Below are positions 35,801 to 43,896 of a stretch of DNA of 64,000 nt, piece after piece. The notes under the pieces were generated by a model. It was not told the DNA's origin. It saw only the letters and a program-made list of their open reading frames with translations, and did no database searches. The DNA is from Anaerolineales bacterium (GTDB lineage: Bacteria > Chloroflexota > Anaerolineae > Anaerolineales > UBA4823), in assembly GCA_003105035.1 (NCBI GenBank), contig PQAL01000037.1, positions 69,999 to 133,998 on the forward strand, in the 5' to 3' direction. The number at the start of each line of letters is the position of its first letter. Positions within the stretch are counted from its first letter, which is position 1. The position numbers and the translations under genes are program-made.

Positions 35801-36286
35801 GCCACTCATGACCCCTTTGAGCGCTGCCAGGCTGTGCCGGGACTGGGCACAGGCCTCTTCCAGCGTAGGCGCAAAGGCGGACACGCCGTAACATTGAACG
35901 ATCCCAACCGGGGACTGGCTGTTGTCGAAGATGCCGGCCGCCAGGTACAGAAAGCTGACTTTCGAGCCGTACAGCCCGCGCAGCACCGTGCGCATCTTCT
36001 GCAGCAACCCTGGATCAGAACGCGCTTCCAGCGGCAGGAAGGTGAGTTGCAACAACCGCACGACGCGAAACCCGGCGAATTCTTGGCCTCCTTCGACCTC
36101 GCTCAGTCGGTACCACAGGTAGTCCAGCTCGTCCTGGCCGTCGATAAAACACACTCCCGATTGCTCCACCTCCAGGTCAGCTGGGATATCCAGAGTATCT
36201 GCCTGCTTGGGCTTCAGCCAACCCGACCAGCCGGGTAGCCAATCGTTAATTTTAGAGAGGTGTTGAAGAAAGCCTTGATTATTCAT
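32834..36286 (-). CDS. Giant VirB4/HerA-type ATPase with ~210-residue Ser/His/Thr/Gln repeat insert
   Basis: 1150 residues. An N-terminal about 290-residue domain may pair with membrane partners. Residues about 295-505 are a low-complexity insert built of short units such as AHTDGSAHTTGSADTSG and TSQADTTSQADTKGQADTSS. Then comes a P-loop domain: Walker A GDTGFGKS near residue 708, Walker B MQIFFEEANKVLN near 998, and the arginine/glutamine region LHLLAQTVSAIPP near 1050. VirB4/HerA ATPases energise conjugative transfer. It heads the Tad operon, and three operator boxes lie about 220 bp upstream. The insert makes it much longer than usual VirB4. Confidence 0.82.
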   Translation of the reverse strand: MNNQGFLQHLSKINDWLPGWSGWLKPKQADTLDIPADLEVEQSGVCFIDGQDELDYLWYRLSEVEGGQEFAGFRVVRLLQLTFLPLEARSDPGLLQKMRTVLRGLYGSKVSFLYLAAGIFDNSQSPVGIVQCYGVSAFAPTLEEACAQSRHSLAALKGVMSGAYRQVRLQALTVRLAEWIFLSFHDMHHVLLTVGHTDPRENARGGSGGIVHNPLVEAGPAAQQYTLQQNEILFRGMSDLKEEFLFLVLTSPVSLGAITEMLAGLAENTSTWAAWQNGVRGVSFGVSLPALLSGLMAQSASQGFGESQGAAHSTGQAHTDSQAHTDGSAHTTGSADTSGWSHTESESISHSAGQSVSQGAAHTVGQAVTNGAASTESSGHVSSQGEGASHSDSFDWGLRGGIQPAGVGIGANAGWGSADGVSSMSSESDMSGHSETQSHAVTDSQADTVSQGVSVANMTATTHSEASGTFGSHTTSQADTTSQADTKGQADTSSAGESQMNSTSTAQAIGQAASTGLTVGIAPSISAHNSYQWQFDPAILVTQILRQQQGLLNLASKEGAYYTDVYAMARTKQGKQALMGLIPEAFHGTEDVITGVQTRDLTAGESEYIGKHAQAFTPSTRVETVPEVLSGYMDSTLLTMLQLAAYTAPGMFEQGSALTVQESTPDFAFRPDMHGDVVLGWQWSSETGQLTHTPLKLSFERHFHTAFCGDTGFGKSVAAERLAYETTRQWHFRSVVLDFGQGWRRALNWSGLEGRVDIRQLYAGAPRPLRWNILKVPRRSYPGRYRTLISELFANAGRMGPRQLGFLRRALTQVYINLGVLTSDPEVFNHPTWGHLQNSVEVEVVQEWREHNHAPGTISTGQPLIDLQPGELQALAVYRSQQADVRMWVERLKNFYAALPKGDQASRASLEGVLLRVEQFAEGQMAWQYGAGPESLPVEDLGLLGPKDDPWGLLIVEGGAEMDEYPKAALLALLSSVLYFDSVVRRRESLAGAKFPPMQIFFEEANKVLNGVSGAAADNNASAGNNEQVSEVFETFWRDGRKYQIFLHLLAQTVSAIPPGILSSCNNAFFFQTKHPHDRDLVMAHIGRSEKGVVNTEYKRYLARIPRQMAIAKLGYSEDVAELEPILVHPLMVPGSEPSDHEILEKLGAY

Positions 36287-36304
36287 AAACTGACTTGGGA
36301 TAAA

Positions 36305-36424
36305 TCAATCCATGACCTCATTTATTGTGGTGAAAACTTCCCTGAACAATGTCAATAAGGCTGCTATGCCTTTGATCCAGGTCGGGTTGTTCCTCGAGTC
36401 CGATCGATTTTTGACCGGAAACAC
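36305..36424 (-). pseudogene. 39-codon leader ORF built from the 5' end of the SSB-like gene
   Basis: It starts with GTG at 36424 behind AAGGAATATTACGGC and ends 18 nt before the virB4 ATG. Residues NNPTWIKGI match NNLTWIKGD at the start of the SSB-like protein of 49621. The ribosome site and GTG context are also shared (AAGGAGTAATACGGC there). It appears to be a copied promoter plus gene start, with about 27 nt inserted after the start codon. It may act as a translated leader for virB4. Confidence 0.6.
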
Positions 36425-36501
36425 GCCGTAATATTCCTTGGTGGATAAAGATCATGTGATACGTGTATATTGATTTTAGAAAAATTGGGATGGGAAGACG
36501 A

Positions 36502-36560
36502 GAGGCATCTATCCCGTTAAAGTGGGGCGATTATCCCGTTGTGTGAGGGATATTTGTCCC
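36502..36560 (-). promoter_or_regulatory. Three tandem palindromic boxes, cluster 3 (virB4/Tad promoter)
   Basis: Minus strand boxes are GGGACAAATATCCC (36560-36547), GGGATAATCGCCCC (36537-36524) and GGGATAGATGCCTC (36515-36502). Centres are 23 and 22 bp apart. The following CAATTTTTCTAAAATC and ATACACG are conserved at the same distance in the 49.7-kb cluster, giving a likely core promoter. The virB4 start lies about 215 bp on. Confidence 0.75.
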
Positions 36561-37307
36561 GCAAATCTCGCTGCACTTACTCAGTCATTTATTCTTCTAT
36601 TTATAATCCAAGAAAATTCGGTCTATATACTTGATTAGATACGCCGACTTGCCTGACGGTTATAGGCTTCCTTGACTGTAGTCATACTTCCGCGGTTATC
36701 ATGTTCTCACATGGTATCCGCCAGTGATCGTCGCATGCATGCTGGGTCACTCGATCTCAATCCTACTTCCGAATTATGCACATTTTATCCCGACAATGCA
36801 GGACCAGGCAGCCCAGCTGATGGATGACATTATTACCCTGATCCCAATCGAGTTTCACAATATATCCAGCTGATTTCTGACCTTTATCGGGATTGATCAA
36901 GAGAACGGTTTCGTTTACGAATAATATTGGTGACTCACCGCCAGGAAACAGCGATCAATTGGGGTCGTTTCTGCAAGTGGATAGTTTTCAGGAGTAAAGC
37001 ACGCGAACATAACTGACTAAAAGCTACTCGCTCACGTCTGAGAAAGTTGACTTGATTTTCCTAACTAAATTGACCCGCTCTCCTTGACCAGAATAATGCA
37101 TAAAGCGATTTATTAATGCGATCGTGTCACAAACCGGATATACAAATGTCAAATCCTATAGAATAATCATCGTTTTAATGATTACTGTTCATTTATCCAC
37201 AAAATCTGTTTTTTTGCCTATTGACCTCTTTTTGTAAATGCCTATAATCAAATTAGATAATCAACACGTTATTTATAAATCAGCATAGTGTTGTTTAGTA
37301 ATTTTGG
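36561..37307. other. Mostly non-coding junction region
   Basis: Between the virB4 promoter and the ABC exporter. Apart from the integrase remnant (36715-36873) I see no intact gene. The composition becomes AT-rich toward 37.2 kb, in line with the inserted exporter genes. Confidence 0.5.
36715..36873 (+). pseudogene. C-terminal remnant of a tyrosine integrase
   Basis: The frame reads VIVACMLGHSISILLPNYAHF and continues with a tail PTMQDQAAQLMDD before a TGA. This corresponds to the catalytic LGHxxxxxTxxYxH segment and C-terminal helix of phage/Tn916-type integrases (usual form VSEMLGHSSISITLDTYSH). The His and the nucleophile Tyr survive, but about 300 upstream residues are absent. It probably belonged to the DNA inserted at 36.6-43.9 kb. 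Confidence 0.7.
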
Positions 37308-37334
37308 AAAGCTCACCTATAAATGAGCTTTTTT
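37308..37334 (+). terminator. Rho-independent terminator
   Basis: Perfect AAAGCTCA/TGAGCTTT stem with an 8-nt loop followed by TTTT. It lies 85 nt upstream of the ABC exporter operon. It may end transcription entering from the left or act as a leader attenuator for the exporter. Confidence 0.7.
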
Positions 37335-37418
37335 GTTCGAGCACTATCCTGGAAAAGCTCCATTTTTTTTCCGCGACTTTTTAATAAGTTACCTTAATCT
37401 AATATAAAGGAACCACAT

Positions 37419-38351
37419 ATGTCAGTAATTAAAATCGACCACTTGACGAAGGACTATGGAAACAATCGTGGCGTTTTTGATGTTTCATTTGAAGTTGAAA
37501 AAGGCTCCGTATATGGCTTTGTTGGACCGAATGGTGCTGGTAAAACAACAACAATTCGACATATCATGGGTTTCTCTAAACCGCAAAAAGGAATGACATC
37601 TGTTAATGGCATCGATAGTTGGGAAAACCAAAGCGAAATTCAAAAGAATCTTGGTTATCTGCCGGGTGAAATTGCACTGCCGGAATCACTAACAGGGAGT
37701 CAATTCTTAAAGATGATGGCAGAGCTAAGAGATATAAAGGATATGAGCTATACCGATCATCTGCTTGATATATTTGAGCTAAATCCATCAGGCAGTCTAA
37801 AAAGAATGGCACTTGGTCAAAAAAGGAAGCTAGCAATAGTTACGGCATTCATCCATGACCCAGATATTTTGGTTTTGGACGAACCGACTAGTGGACTAGA
37901 TCCAATTATGCAGGATTTATTCATAAAATTCATTCTTACAGAGAAGGATAGAGGCAAGACCATTCTAATGTCTAGCCATATTTTTGCTGAGATTGATGCA
38001 ACTTGCGACAAGATTTCAATGATTAAGGATGGAAAGATTGTATCGACCTTTGTTGCAGATGAATTGAGACATAATCAGAACAAGGTACTCAAATTAGAAT
38101 TTGCATCAAATAATGAGTATCAGAAATTTATAGAAGATTTAGACGTTACAAAGAATTTAAATATTGTTTCCTTACGTGAATATCAGAATCAGGTCAAAAT
38201 TGAAGTAGAAGATAACAAAATCAATGACCTTTTCAAGATCATATCAAATTATGAGCTGAAGTTTTTATCCGAAATCAAATTTACCTTGGAAGACTACTTT
38301 TTGAGATTTTATGAGAGTAAAAGTGGTAGCGAGGAGGTAAAAAGTCAATGA
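37419..38351 (+). CDS. ABC exporter ATPase 1 (ABC-2 type, BcrA/tetronasin-like)
   Basis: 310 residues. Walker A GPNGAGKTTT, signature MALGQKRKL (LSGGQ variant), Walker B ILVLDEPTSGLDP and H-loop MSSHIF. A C-terminal extension of about 95 residues follows, as in drug and bacteriocin exporter ATPases. It is AT-rich with Firmicutes-like codon use, unlike the flanking conjugation genes. The stop overlaps the next start by 4 nt. It probably exports a peptide or drug together with the second ATPase and the permease. Confidence 0.92.
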   Translation: MSVIKIDHLTKDYGNNRGVFDVSFEVEKGSVYGFVGPNGAGKTTTIRHIMGFSKPQKGMTSVNGIDSWENQSEIQKNLGYLPGEIALPESLTGSQFLKMMAELRDIKDMSYTDHLLDIFELNPSGSLKRMALGQKRKLAIVTAFIHDPDILVLDEPTSGLDPIMQDLFIKFILTEKDRGKTILMSSHIFAEIDATCDKISMIKDGKIVSTFVADELRHNQNKVLKLEFASNNEYQKFIEDLDVTKNLNIVSLREYQNQVKIEVEDNKINDLFKIISNYELKFLSEIKFTLEDYFLRFYESKSGSEEVKSQ

Positions 38352-39229
38352 CTATGATTGAAATTAATCATCTCACAAAAGATTATGGTGATGGGAGAGG
38401 TATATTTGGTATAGATTTGAGTGTTGATAAAGGTGAAGTTTTTGGATTTGTAGGAATTAATGGAGCAGGCAAAACAACAACAATCAGACATTTAATGGGA
38501 TTTTTAAAACCGGAAAATGGATACTGTAAAATAAACGGCCTGGATTGCTGGAGTGATGCTTCTGAAGTGATGAGAATGGTAGGTTATATCCCAGGAGAAA
38601 TTGCTTTTCCAGATGCATCTACTGGAAATGAGTTTTTAAAGAAACAAGCTGAACTATTAAATATAACCGATATGTCATTTACTGAAAGAATCATCAAAAA
38701 ATTACAACTTGATCCTACTGCTAATTTAAAGAGAATGTCTAAAGGAATGAAGCAAAAGACCGCCGTAGTCGCTGCGCTGATGGCGGATCACGAAGTACTC
38801 ATTTTTGACGAACCAACTACGGGGTTCGATCCTCTGATGCGGTTGGTATTTGTTGAAATATTACTTGAGGAGAAGAAAAAAGGCAAAACAATCTTCATGT
38901 CCAGTCACATGTTCGATGAGGTAGAAGATACGTGCGATAAGGTTGCCTTAATCAAGGACGGGAAAATAGTGGACATTAAGGCTACCAAAGAAATCAAGCA
39001 TAGTAGTAGGAAGTCTTATACGATTGAATTCAATCATCATGAAGATTTTATAAGATTTTTAAAGGAAAATTTCAACTTTGAGTCATCGAAGGAAAGCCAA
39101 AGTAATGTGACGATCAATATTGAAGATGAGAAAATAAACGAACTTACCAAGAGATTGGTTGGCTACGATATTAAGTATTTCAAGGAAAATAAATATACTC
39201 TTGATAAGTACTTCAGAAGCATTTATTAA
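38348..39229 (+). CDS. ABC exporter ATPase 2
   Basis: 293 residues and clearly paralogous to ATPase 1 (shared EINHLTKDYGDGRGIFGI opening). Walker A GINGAGKTTT, signature MSKGMKQKT, Walker B LIFDEPTTGFDP, and MSSHMF. The Leu-Asp of the usual D-loop is Phe-Asp here. Presumably it forms a heterodimer with ATPase 1 under the single permease. It is AT-rich and has an immediate ribosome site (GGAGG) inside the preceding gene's end. Confidence 0.92.
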   Translation: MTMIEINHLTKDYGDGRGIFGIDLSVDKGEVFGFVGINGAGKTTTIRHLMGFLKPENGYCKINGLDCWSDASEVMRMVGYIPGEIAFPDASTGNEFLKKQAELLNITDMSFTERIIKKLQLDPTANLKRMSKGMKQKTAVVAALMADHEVLIFDEPTTGFDPLMRLVFVEILLEEKKKGKTIFMSSHMFDEVEDTCDKVALIKDGKIVDIKATKEIKHSSRKSYTIEFNHHEDFIRFLKENFNFESSKESQSNVTINIEDEKINELTKRLVGYDIKYFKENKYTLDKYFRSIY

Positions 39230-39241
39230 AGGGAATAAAAG

Positions 39242-40603
39242 ATGTTAAATAAAACCATATTCAGACACACATTAAAGTCGAATCTGAAGATTTGGGCAGT
39301 CATTACATTTGTACTTATTTTGATGAATACAGTTCTAATAGGGGTATTTAATCCAAGTACAATTGCCAGCCTGACAGACCTAGTAAAAGGCACAGCACTT
39401 ACCAACATTTTAGGCAATGCATCATTCATGGGGATGCTGTCTCAGACATTTTATTCTTTACAGGGTGTCATCCTTCTGCTTATTTACGTTATCGTCACTG
39501 CTGGTAGTTTAGTTGTAAGTCAGGTTGACAGCGGCTCTATGGCGTATATTTTAGCTACACCTATTAAACGAATGACCTTTGTCAGGACGCAAGCTGCATA
39601 TTTGTTTTTAGCTCTTTTCACAATGATTTCGATTGTCACACTTACAGGGCTGGTGGCTATCCAGGTATTTCATGGCGGCGTGCTGAGCGGTAGTTACACC
39701 GAAGATATTGCTGCAATCAGCAAAAAACTAAACATCAATAAGGATGAATTGAACAGCAATTTATCCCTTATTCTAGAAAACGAAGAAGCGGTGAAAATTG
39801 GAGCCAATGAAAGAAAAGTAGATTCAGTCACATATGAAATGTATATAAAATTGAAAATGAATGAAAATGCTTACACCAAAGCGGCTGAAATTATGGGTGT
39901 AGACTCCAGTGAAATTGCAAACAGCCCTTCTATCATTGCTTCTAACCCAGCCGCACTTGAAAGCGCAGCCAAAATAATGGGTATGGATAAAGATACGTAT
40001 AAGACGTATCTGGAAACCGTTGAATTACAACTGCCCAAAATAAAGGCTCTACAGGGCAGCTTTATTAAAGGTGTCTCAGCCGCAGCGGAAGTAATGGGCA
40101 TCGAGAGTAGTGAAGTTCTAGCGGATTTAAGCCTGTTAGAGAGTAATCCGAACGCAGTAAATGCAGCAGTTTCCGCATCCGGTTTACCCAAAGATATGTT
40201 CTTTACCCTCGTTGATAATCAAATTAGCAGCAAACTTTTAGGGGAAGATAAAGGGATTCTTTTTGATATTAACACCTACATCATGTTAAACCTGGGGTTA
40301 TTTTTACTGATGTTTGCAACTAGCGGAATATCATTCATGTTTTCATCCCTATTTAATTTATCAAAGAATTACATGGCATTAGGGGCAGGCATTCCATTAG
40401 CATTTTACTTATTCAAGATGATGGATCAGGTGAGTGATAGTCTGGATGTGATCAAGTATTTTACTTTGAATACCTTATTTGACACAAAAACCATATTAAA
40501 TGGAAGTGGATATGGTTTAAGTTTCTTCGCCTTGTTTATTGTTGGAATTACGTTATATACGCTCGGTATGACTTTTTTCACGAGAAGAGATTTGCCGCTT
40601 TAA
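39242..40603 (+). CDS. ABC-2 type exporter permease
   Basis: 453-residue membrane protein. An N-terminal TM (VITFVLILMNTVLIGV) is followed by TMs around residues 65-140. There is a large soluble extracytoplasmic region (about 160-340) with repeated AAxIMGxDSSEIxxxPSxIxxNPxALE-like units (for example TKAAEIMGVDSSEIANSPS, SAAAEVMGIESSEVLADLS). Three or four C-terminal TMs end it. It lies 12 nt after the second ATPase gene. The internal repeat is unusual for such permeases. Substrate unknown. Confidence 0.85.
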   Translation: MLNKTIFRHTLKSNLKIWAVITFVLILMNTVLIGVFNPSTIASLTDLVKGTALTNILGNASFMGMLSQTFYSLQGVILLLIYVIVTAGSLVVSQVDSGSMAYILATPIKRMTFVRTQAAYLFLALFTMISIVTLTGLVAIQVFHGGVLSGSYTEDIAAISKKLNINKDELNSNLSLILENEEAVKIGANERKVDSVTYEMYIKLKMNENAYTKAAEIMGVDSSEIANSPSIIASNPAALESAAKIMGMDKDTYKTYLETVELQLPKIKALQGSFIKGVSAAAEVMGIESSEVLADLSLLESNPNAVNAAVSASGLPKDMFFTLVDNQISSKLLGEDKGILFDINTYIMLNLGLFLLMFATSGISFMFSSLFNLSKNYMALGAGIPLAFYLFKMMDQVSDSLDVIKYFTLNTLFDTKTILNGSGYGLSFFALFIVGITLYTLGMTFFTRRDLPL

Positions 40604-40708
40604 TTGACATGATCATTATTACAATGTGTTTTTTCCCTTTGCCAGCAATATTTCCTGATGCGTCGTGAGATGGCTTGAGATAGCGCAGCGATGAAGGGAG
40701 AAACGATC

Positions 40709-41326
40709 GTGACTGAAAACCATTCCGTTGACCGGCGCATCGCGCGTACCAGGCTTGCCATTCGCGACGCGCTAGTCGCTTTGATCAAAGGAAAAGGATT
40801 TGATGCTTTAACCGTGAAGGATATTGTGGATCGGGCCAATATCAACCGGGGTACATTTTACCTGCACTACAATGACAAATTAGACCTGCTCGAGCAGACC
40901 GAGACTGAAATTCTCCAAGATTTACAGCATATCTTCCTACAAGCCAATTCGATTCATGTTGAGGATTTCAACGGAACTGATCAACTTCAGGGACTGGTTG
41001 TCACCCTGCTAGAATATGTGAAAGAACGGGCAGAACTGATGCATGCCATCCTTGGTTTACAAGGTGATTATTCATTCATCACCAGGGTACGCAGGTTGAT
41101 GGAACAAAATTTGAAACTGGGTGCTTTGTCAGGATTAAAAACGGAGAATTTTTCCGTCCCGCAGGAATACCTGATTGCCTACCTGCTCCATGCACACCTG
41201 GGCGTGCTGCAATCTTGGCTGGTGTCAGGGTGCAAGGAATCACCCCAGGAAATGGTGCGTATTCTATTCCGGTTATCATTTGATGGGCCAATTCGCGCTA
41301 CCGGTTATGGTGCCAACAAATCGTAA
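40709..41326 (+). CDS. TetR family regulator
   Basis: 205 residues from GTG 40709, which has AAGGGAG 8 nt upstream; the ATG at 40691 lacks a site. HTH residues about 15-60 (FDALTVKDIVDRANINRGTFYLHYNDK). The C-terminal domain is of the TetR_C_33/DhaS-like type (LRYLLHAHLGVLQSWL-like segment). It is codirectional with the ABC exporter and likely controls it. Its base composition is closer to the host than the exporter genes are. Confidence 0.88.
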   Translation: MTENHSVDRRIARTRLAIRDALVALIKGKGFDALTVKDIVDRANINRGTFYLHYNDKLDLLEQTETEILQDLQHIFLQANSIHVEDFNGTDQLQGLVVTLLEYVKERAELMHAILGLQGDYSFITRVRRLMEQNLKLGALSGLKTENFSVPQEYLIAYLLHAHLGVLQSWLVSGCKESPQEMVRILFRLSFDGPIRATGYGANKS

Positions 41327-41362
41327 CCTGTTCTCAAATTGTTTGACCCGCTCCCCTTTCAA

Positions 41363-41569
41363 CTAACGATCATTATGGCAATATAAAAATGGCGCACAAG
41401 TTTGCTTTAACATAAAAAGTCCGCCCCCAGATTTGGGGTCGGGTGTCGTTATTAGGGGGTTATTTCCCACAGATATGGGGTGGGCAAGGGAGGTCACCAC
41501 CACCCGCAAATCAGGCCGTACAATTTCGCGTATCAACTGGGTCGCCACTTGCTCAAGATCTTTACTCAT
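41363..41569 (-). pseudogene. Truncated third gene of the corrinoid operon
   Basis: It starts MSKDLEQVATQLIREIVRP with a good AGGAG site just after the corrinoid gene, so it begins like a genuine cotranscribed gene. At about 41492 it runs into the repeat shared with 43658-43757, and the rest (to 41363) is repeat-derived nonsense. The original product cannot be named. Confidence 0.5.
41390..41492. repeat. Direct repeat, left copy
   Basis: It begins TGGCGCACAAGTTTGCTT and AACATAAAAAG, followed by CCCCAGATTTGGGGTCGG. The first 28 nt match the copy at 43658 with one difference, and the remainder is about 70 percent alike. The pair brackets the corrinoid and methyltransferase genes and looks like the ends of an insertion. 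Confidence 0.65.
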
Positions 41570-41579
41570 ATACTCCTGT

Positions 41580-42200
41580 TTACAGTAGTGAGTGCACCAG
41601 GGTCACTGCCTGAGCCGCGTCATTCCCGTAGGTGTCGGCTCCAATATCCTCGGCATACTTCTTGGAGACAGGTCCACCCCCGATGATTACCTTCACCTTA
41701 TCCCTCAGCTCCTGATTCTTCAACTCCTTGATCACGTCCTCCATGCCCAGCATGGTGGTCGTCAGCAGCGCTGACATGCCCAGCACCTGAGGTCGGTAGT
41801 CACGGACCGCCTTGATAAAAGCCTCTGTCGAAACATCCGTGCCGATATCCACCACAGTGAAGCCGGCGCTCTGCAGCATAAAGCCCACCAGGTTCTTGCC
41901 GATGTCATGCACATCTCCATGCACCGTGCCAAGCACGATCGTGCCTTGCGAGATTCGGTCGCCTGCCGAGAGGCGGGGAGCCAGGATGGCCATGCCGGCT
42001 TTGAACGCATCGGCCGCACCAATCAACTCCGGCAGAAAGTACTCGCCCGCTTCAAAGTGGTCCCCGCAGCTCTTCAGGCCTGCCATCATCGCCTCCAGCA
42101 GCTCCTTGGGGCTTTCGCCAGCAGCCAGGGCCGCGTTGAGCATATCCTCAATGTCGTACAGGTTGCCTTCTTCCACACCCTTGACGATTGCTGTATTCAT
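41580..42200 (-). CDS. Corrinoid (B12-binding) methyl-carrier protein, MtaC/MtbC-like
   Basis: 206 residues from ATG 42200 (GGGAGG upstream). Residues about 1-85 are the helical methionine-synthase cap domain (LNAALAAGESPKELLEAMMAGL). The Rossmann-type B12-binding domain carries the cobalt ligand motif GDVHDIGKNLV, then LGMSALLTTTM and IIGGGPVSKKYAEDIGADTYGNDA. It shuttles methyl groups between a substrate methyltransferase (the adjacent UroD-family gene) and a C1 acceptor. The methyl donor is unknown. Confidence 0.92.
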   Translation of the reverse strand: MNTAIVKGVEEGNLYDIEDMLNAALAAGESPKELLEAMMAGLKSCGDHFEAGEYFLPELIGAADAFKAGMAILAPRLSAGDRISQGTIVLGTVHGDVHDIGKNLVGFMLQSAGFTVVDIGTDVSTEAFIKAVRDYRPQVLGMSALLTTTMLGMEDVIKELKNQELRDKVKVIIGGGPVSKKYAEDIGADTYGNDAAQAVTLVHSLL

Positions 42201-42201
42201 C

Positions 42202-43395
42202 CTAGTACCTCCCGTACTTTTCCACGAGCTGGAAAACATAGTTAGCCTTTTCAACGCTGGCTCCCGGTGGCACTGAAGCAATTGAGACCATCAGGTTCAC
42301 CCGGGTTTGTGCCGCCATCCTGCAGATGCGCTGCACCGTGGCATCCAGCTGGCTCTCAGTGGCATCGCGCAGGTACTTGCCATGCACCATATACATGTAG
42401 CTCTGCTTATGCTTTTTGGCCATCTCTAGCATGGGTTGGTCATACTCTGGCAAGGTGATGCCCTCCGGCGTCTGCGGGAAGATGTAATTGCTGAACACTC
42501 CAAACCCCTTGCTGAGCACCGGGTCTTCCATATTCTGCGCGGTCTCTTGGGGCGTGGGTACTTGATAGCCGAGGCCCACCTTCTTCCCCAGCGCCTCCCA
42601 TGCTCGTACCCGATAGGGGTGCACGTATTTAAAATAGTCATCCCGGCTCATGATCGGCTTGGCTGCGTACTGGTCGACCAATGCTGAGCCCATCAGAGAT
42701 AACCCGTTCTCCTCCGCCAGCTGGAAGAAGCGGATGGACAGTTTTGTGGTCAACTCCATGATGGCTGGATAGACATCGGGATTCCCAAAGCGCCTGATCT
42801 TGTCTCTGGTCGCCTGATCCTTAGCTTGCGTGTAATCCTTGTAGAGGCGTAGGTCTGTGGGCAGCTCCCGGTCACCGCGCAGCAGCATAGCCAGGTCCCA
42901 GGGTCCATCCATCATCACCATGACGAGCGCATCCGGGTAACGGCGTTGCGCTTCCTTGTTGATGTCAAAGACCATCTTCAGGTAGCCAGAGGCCTGCTGG
43001 GGTATCTCAATCTTATCGATATCCTCCTGTTTCTTGATGGGATAATCGATCGGGTAGGGCACGCGCCGCTTCTCAATCTTGAACACTGTGCCGAACTCAG
43101 CGGGTCCTACACACATCAGCCCCAGCCAATAGGGCACTGCCACCACGTCAGCATGGATACGCTGGCGAACAAGTCCAAACAGCTCCAGGTTGGCATCCAC
43201 GCTCTTCGACAGCATCTCATAGTCGAACTTGGGGTCGATCAAATCTGGCTCGATATTGGTGGCGGCGAGGAATGTGGCTGCCCGGTCAGCCAGCGTGACA
43301 GCTGAAACCATGAACCGCTCCATACCCGTCAACGTGCCCAGGTGTAGCTTGTGTTTCGCCAGGGCTTTGCCCATCGTTACCATCATGTTTGCCAT
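42202..43395 (-). CDS. Uroporphyrinogen decarboxylase-family (UroD) methyltransferase
   Basis: 397 residues with AGGAGGACGAT before the ATG. It has the UroD-like TIM barrel with GSALVDQYAAKPIMSRDDYFKY, motifs of methylcobamide-dependent methyltransferases (MtaA/MtbA and acetogen demethylase relatives) rather than haem-synthesis HemE. Its stop is 1 nt from the corrinoid gene start, so the two work as a pair. It is probably a substrate:corrinoid methyltransferase in one-carbon metabolism. Methanol, methylamines, methoxylated aromatics and betaines are all possible donors. Confidence 0.85.
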   Translation of the reverse strand: MANMMVTMGKALAKHKLHLGTLTGMERFMVSAVTLADRAATFLAATNIEPDLIDPKFDYEMLSKSVDANLELFGLVRQRIHADVVAVPYWLGLMCVGPAEFGTVFKIEKRRVPYPIDYPIKKQEDIDKIEIPQQASGYLKMVFDINKEAQRRYPDALVMVMMDGPWDLAMLLRGDRELPTDLRLYKDYTQAKDQATRDKIRRFGNPDVYPAIMELTTKLSIRFFQLAEENGLSLMGSALVDQYAAKPIMSRDDYFKYVHPYRVRAWEALGKKVGLGYQVPTPQETAQNMEDPVLSKGFGVFSNYIFPQTPEGITLPEYDQPMLEMAKKHKQSYMYMVHGKYLRDATESQLDATVQRICRMAAQTRVNLMVSIASVPPGASVEKANYVFQLVEKYGRY

Positions 43396-43657
43396 ATCGT
43401 CCTCCTATTTATTTTATTTATGTTTCTACGGCGGTCGCTGTTGCTAATTATATAACCAAGAATCACACCGCGGGGCTTTTACCTGGACAATATCAGGTGG
43501 TAGTGGCGCATGTTGAGATGAGCGGTGCTTGCGTAAGCTGCCGGATCAGGGGTACCTAATCCCCGATTGAGCTCACATTTAAAAGCGAATAGTAATATTA
43601 AGGCTAGGCCGATATTTTTCACTAGGGTATCTTTGGATCAGTAAAATGGCGCACAAA

Positions 43658-43757
43658 TGGCGCACAAGTTTGCTTCAACATAAAAAGGCTACCCCACATA
43701 TGGGGTCGGAGGTCATTTTTCGTTTTTTTTCCACATTTAGGGGTGGGTAAAGGGGCT
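43658..43757. repeat. Direct repeat, right copy
   Basis: Counterpart of 41390-41492: TGGCGCACAAGTTTGCTT, AACATAAAAAGG, then CCCCACATATGGGGTCGG. A short tandem (GGCGCACAAATGGCGCACAA) precedes it. The gap 43400-43650 holds the likely methyltransferase promoter and a small GGGGTA/TACC-type hairpin. I see no cobalamin riboswitch there. Confidence 0.65.
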
Positions 43758-43896
43758 CGAACTTCCCAATCATGGAACGGATGGGACTTCGCTCATCCAC
43801 TTGATCCATCGAAATGTGCTGACCATTGAACCATAGACACCATGATGATATACCTTTTTTAGATAGTGGGCTACTAATCACATTCAGCCCCATCTA

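Noticed and set aside
35459..36238. 259-codon + strand frame within virB4
   Set aside because: It is antisense to the well-supported ATPase N-terminus and has no recognisable features.
43396..43650. Cobalamin riboswitch upstream of the corrinoid methyltransferase operon
   Set aside because: A GCCACT string occurs, but the B12-box and the conserved GGTG/CCCGC core are not found in the expected order.
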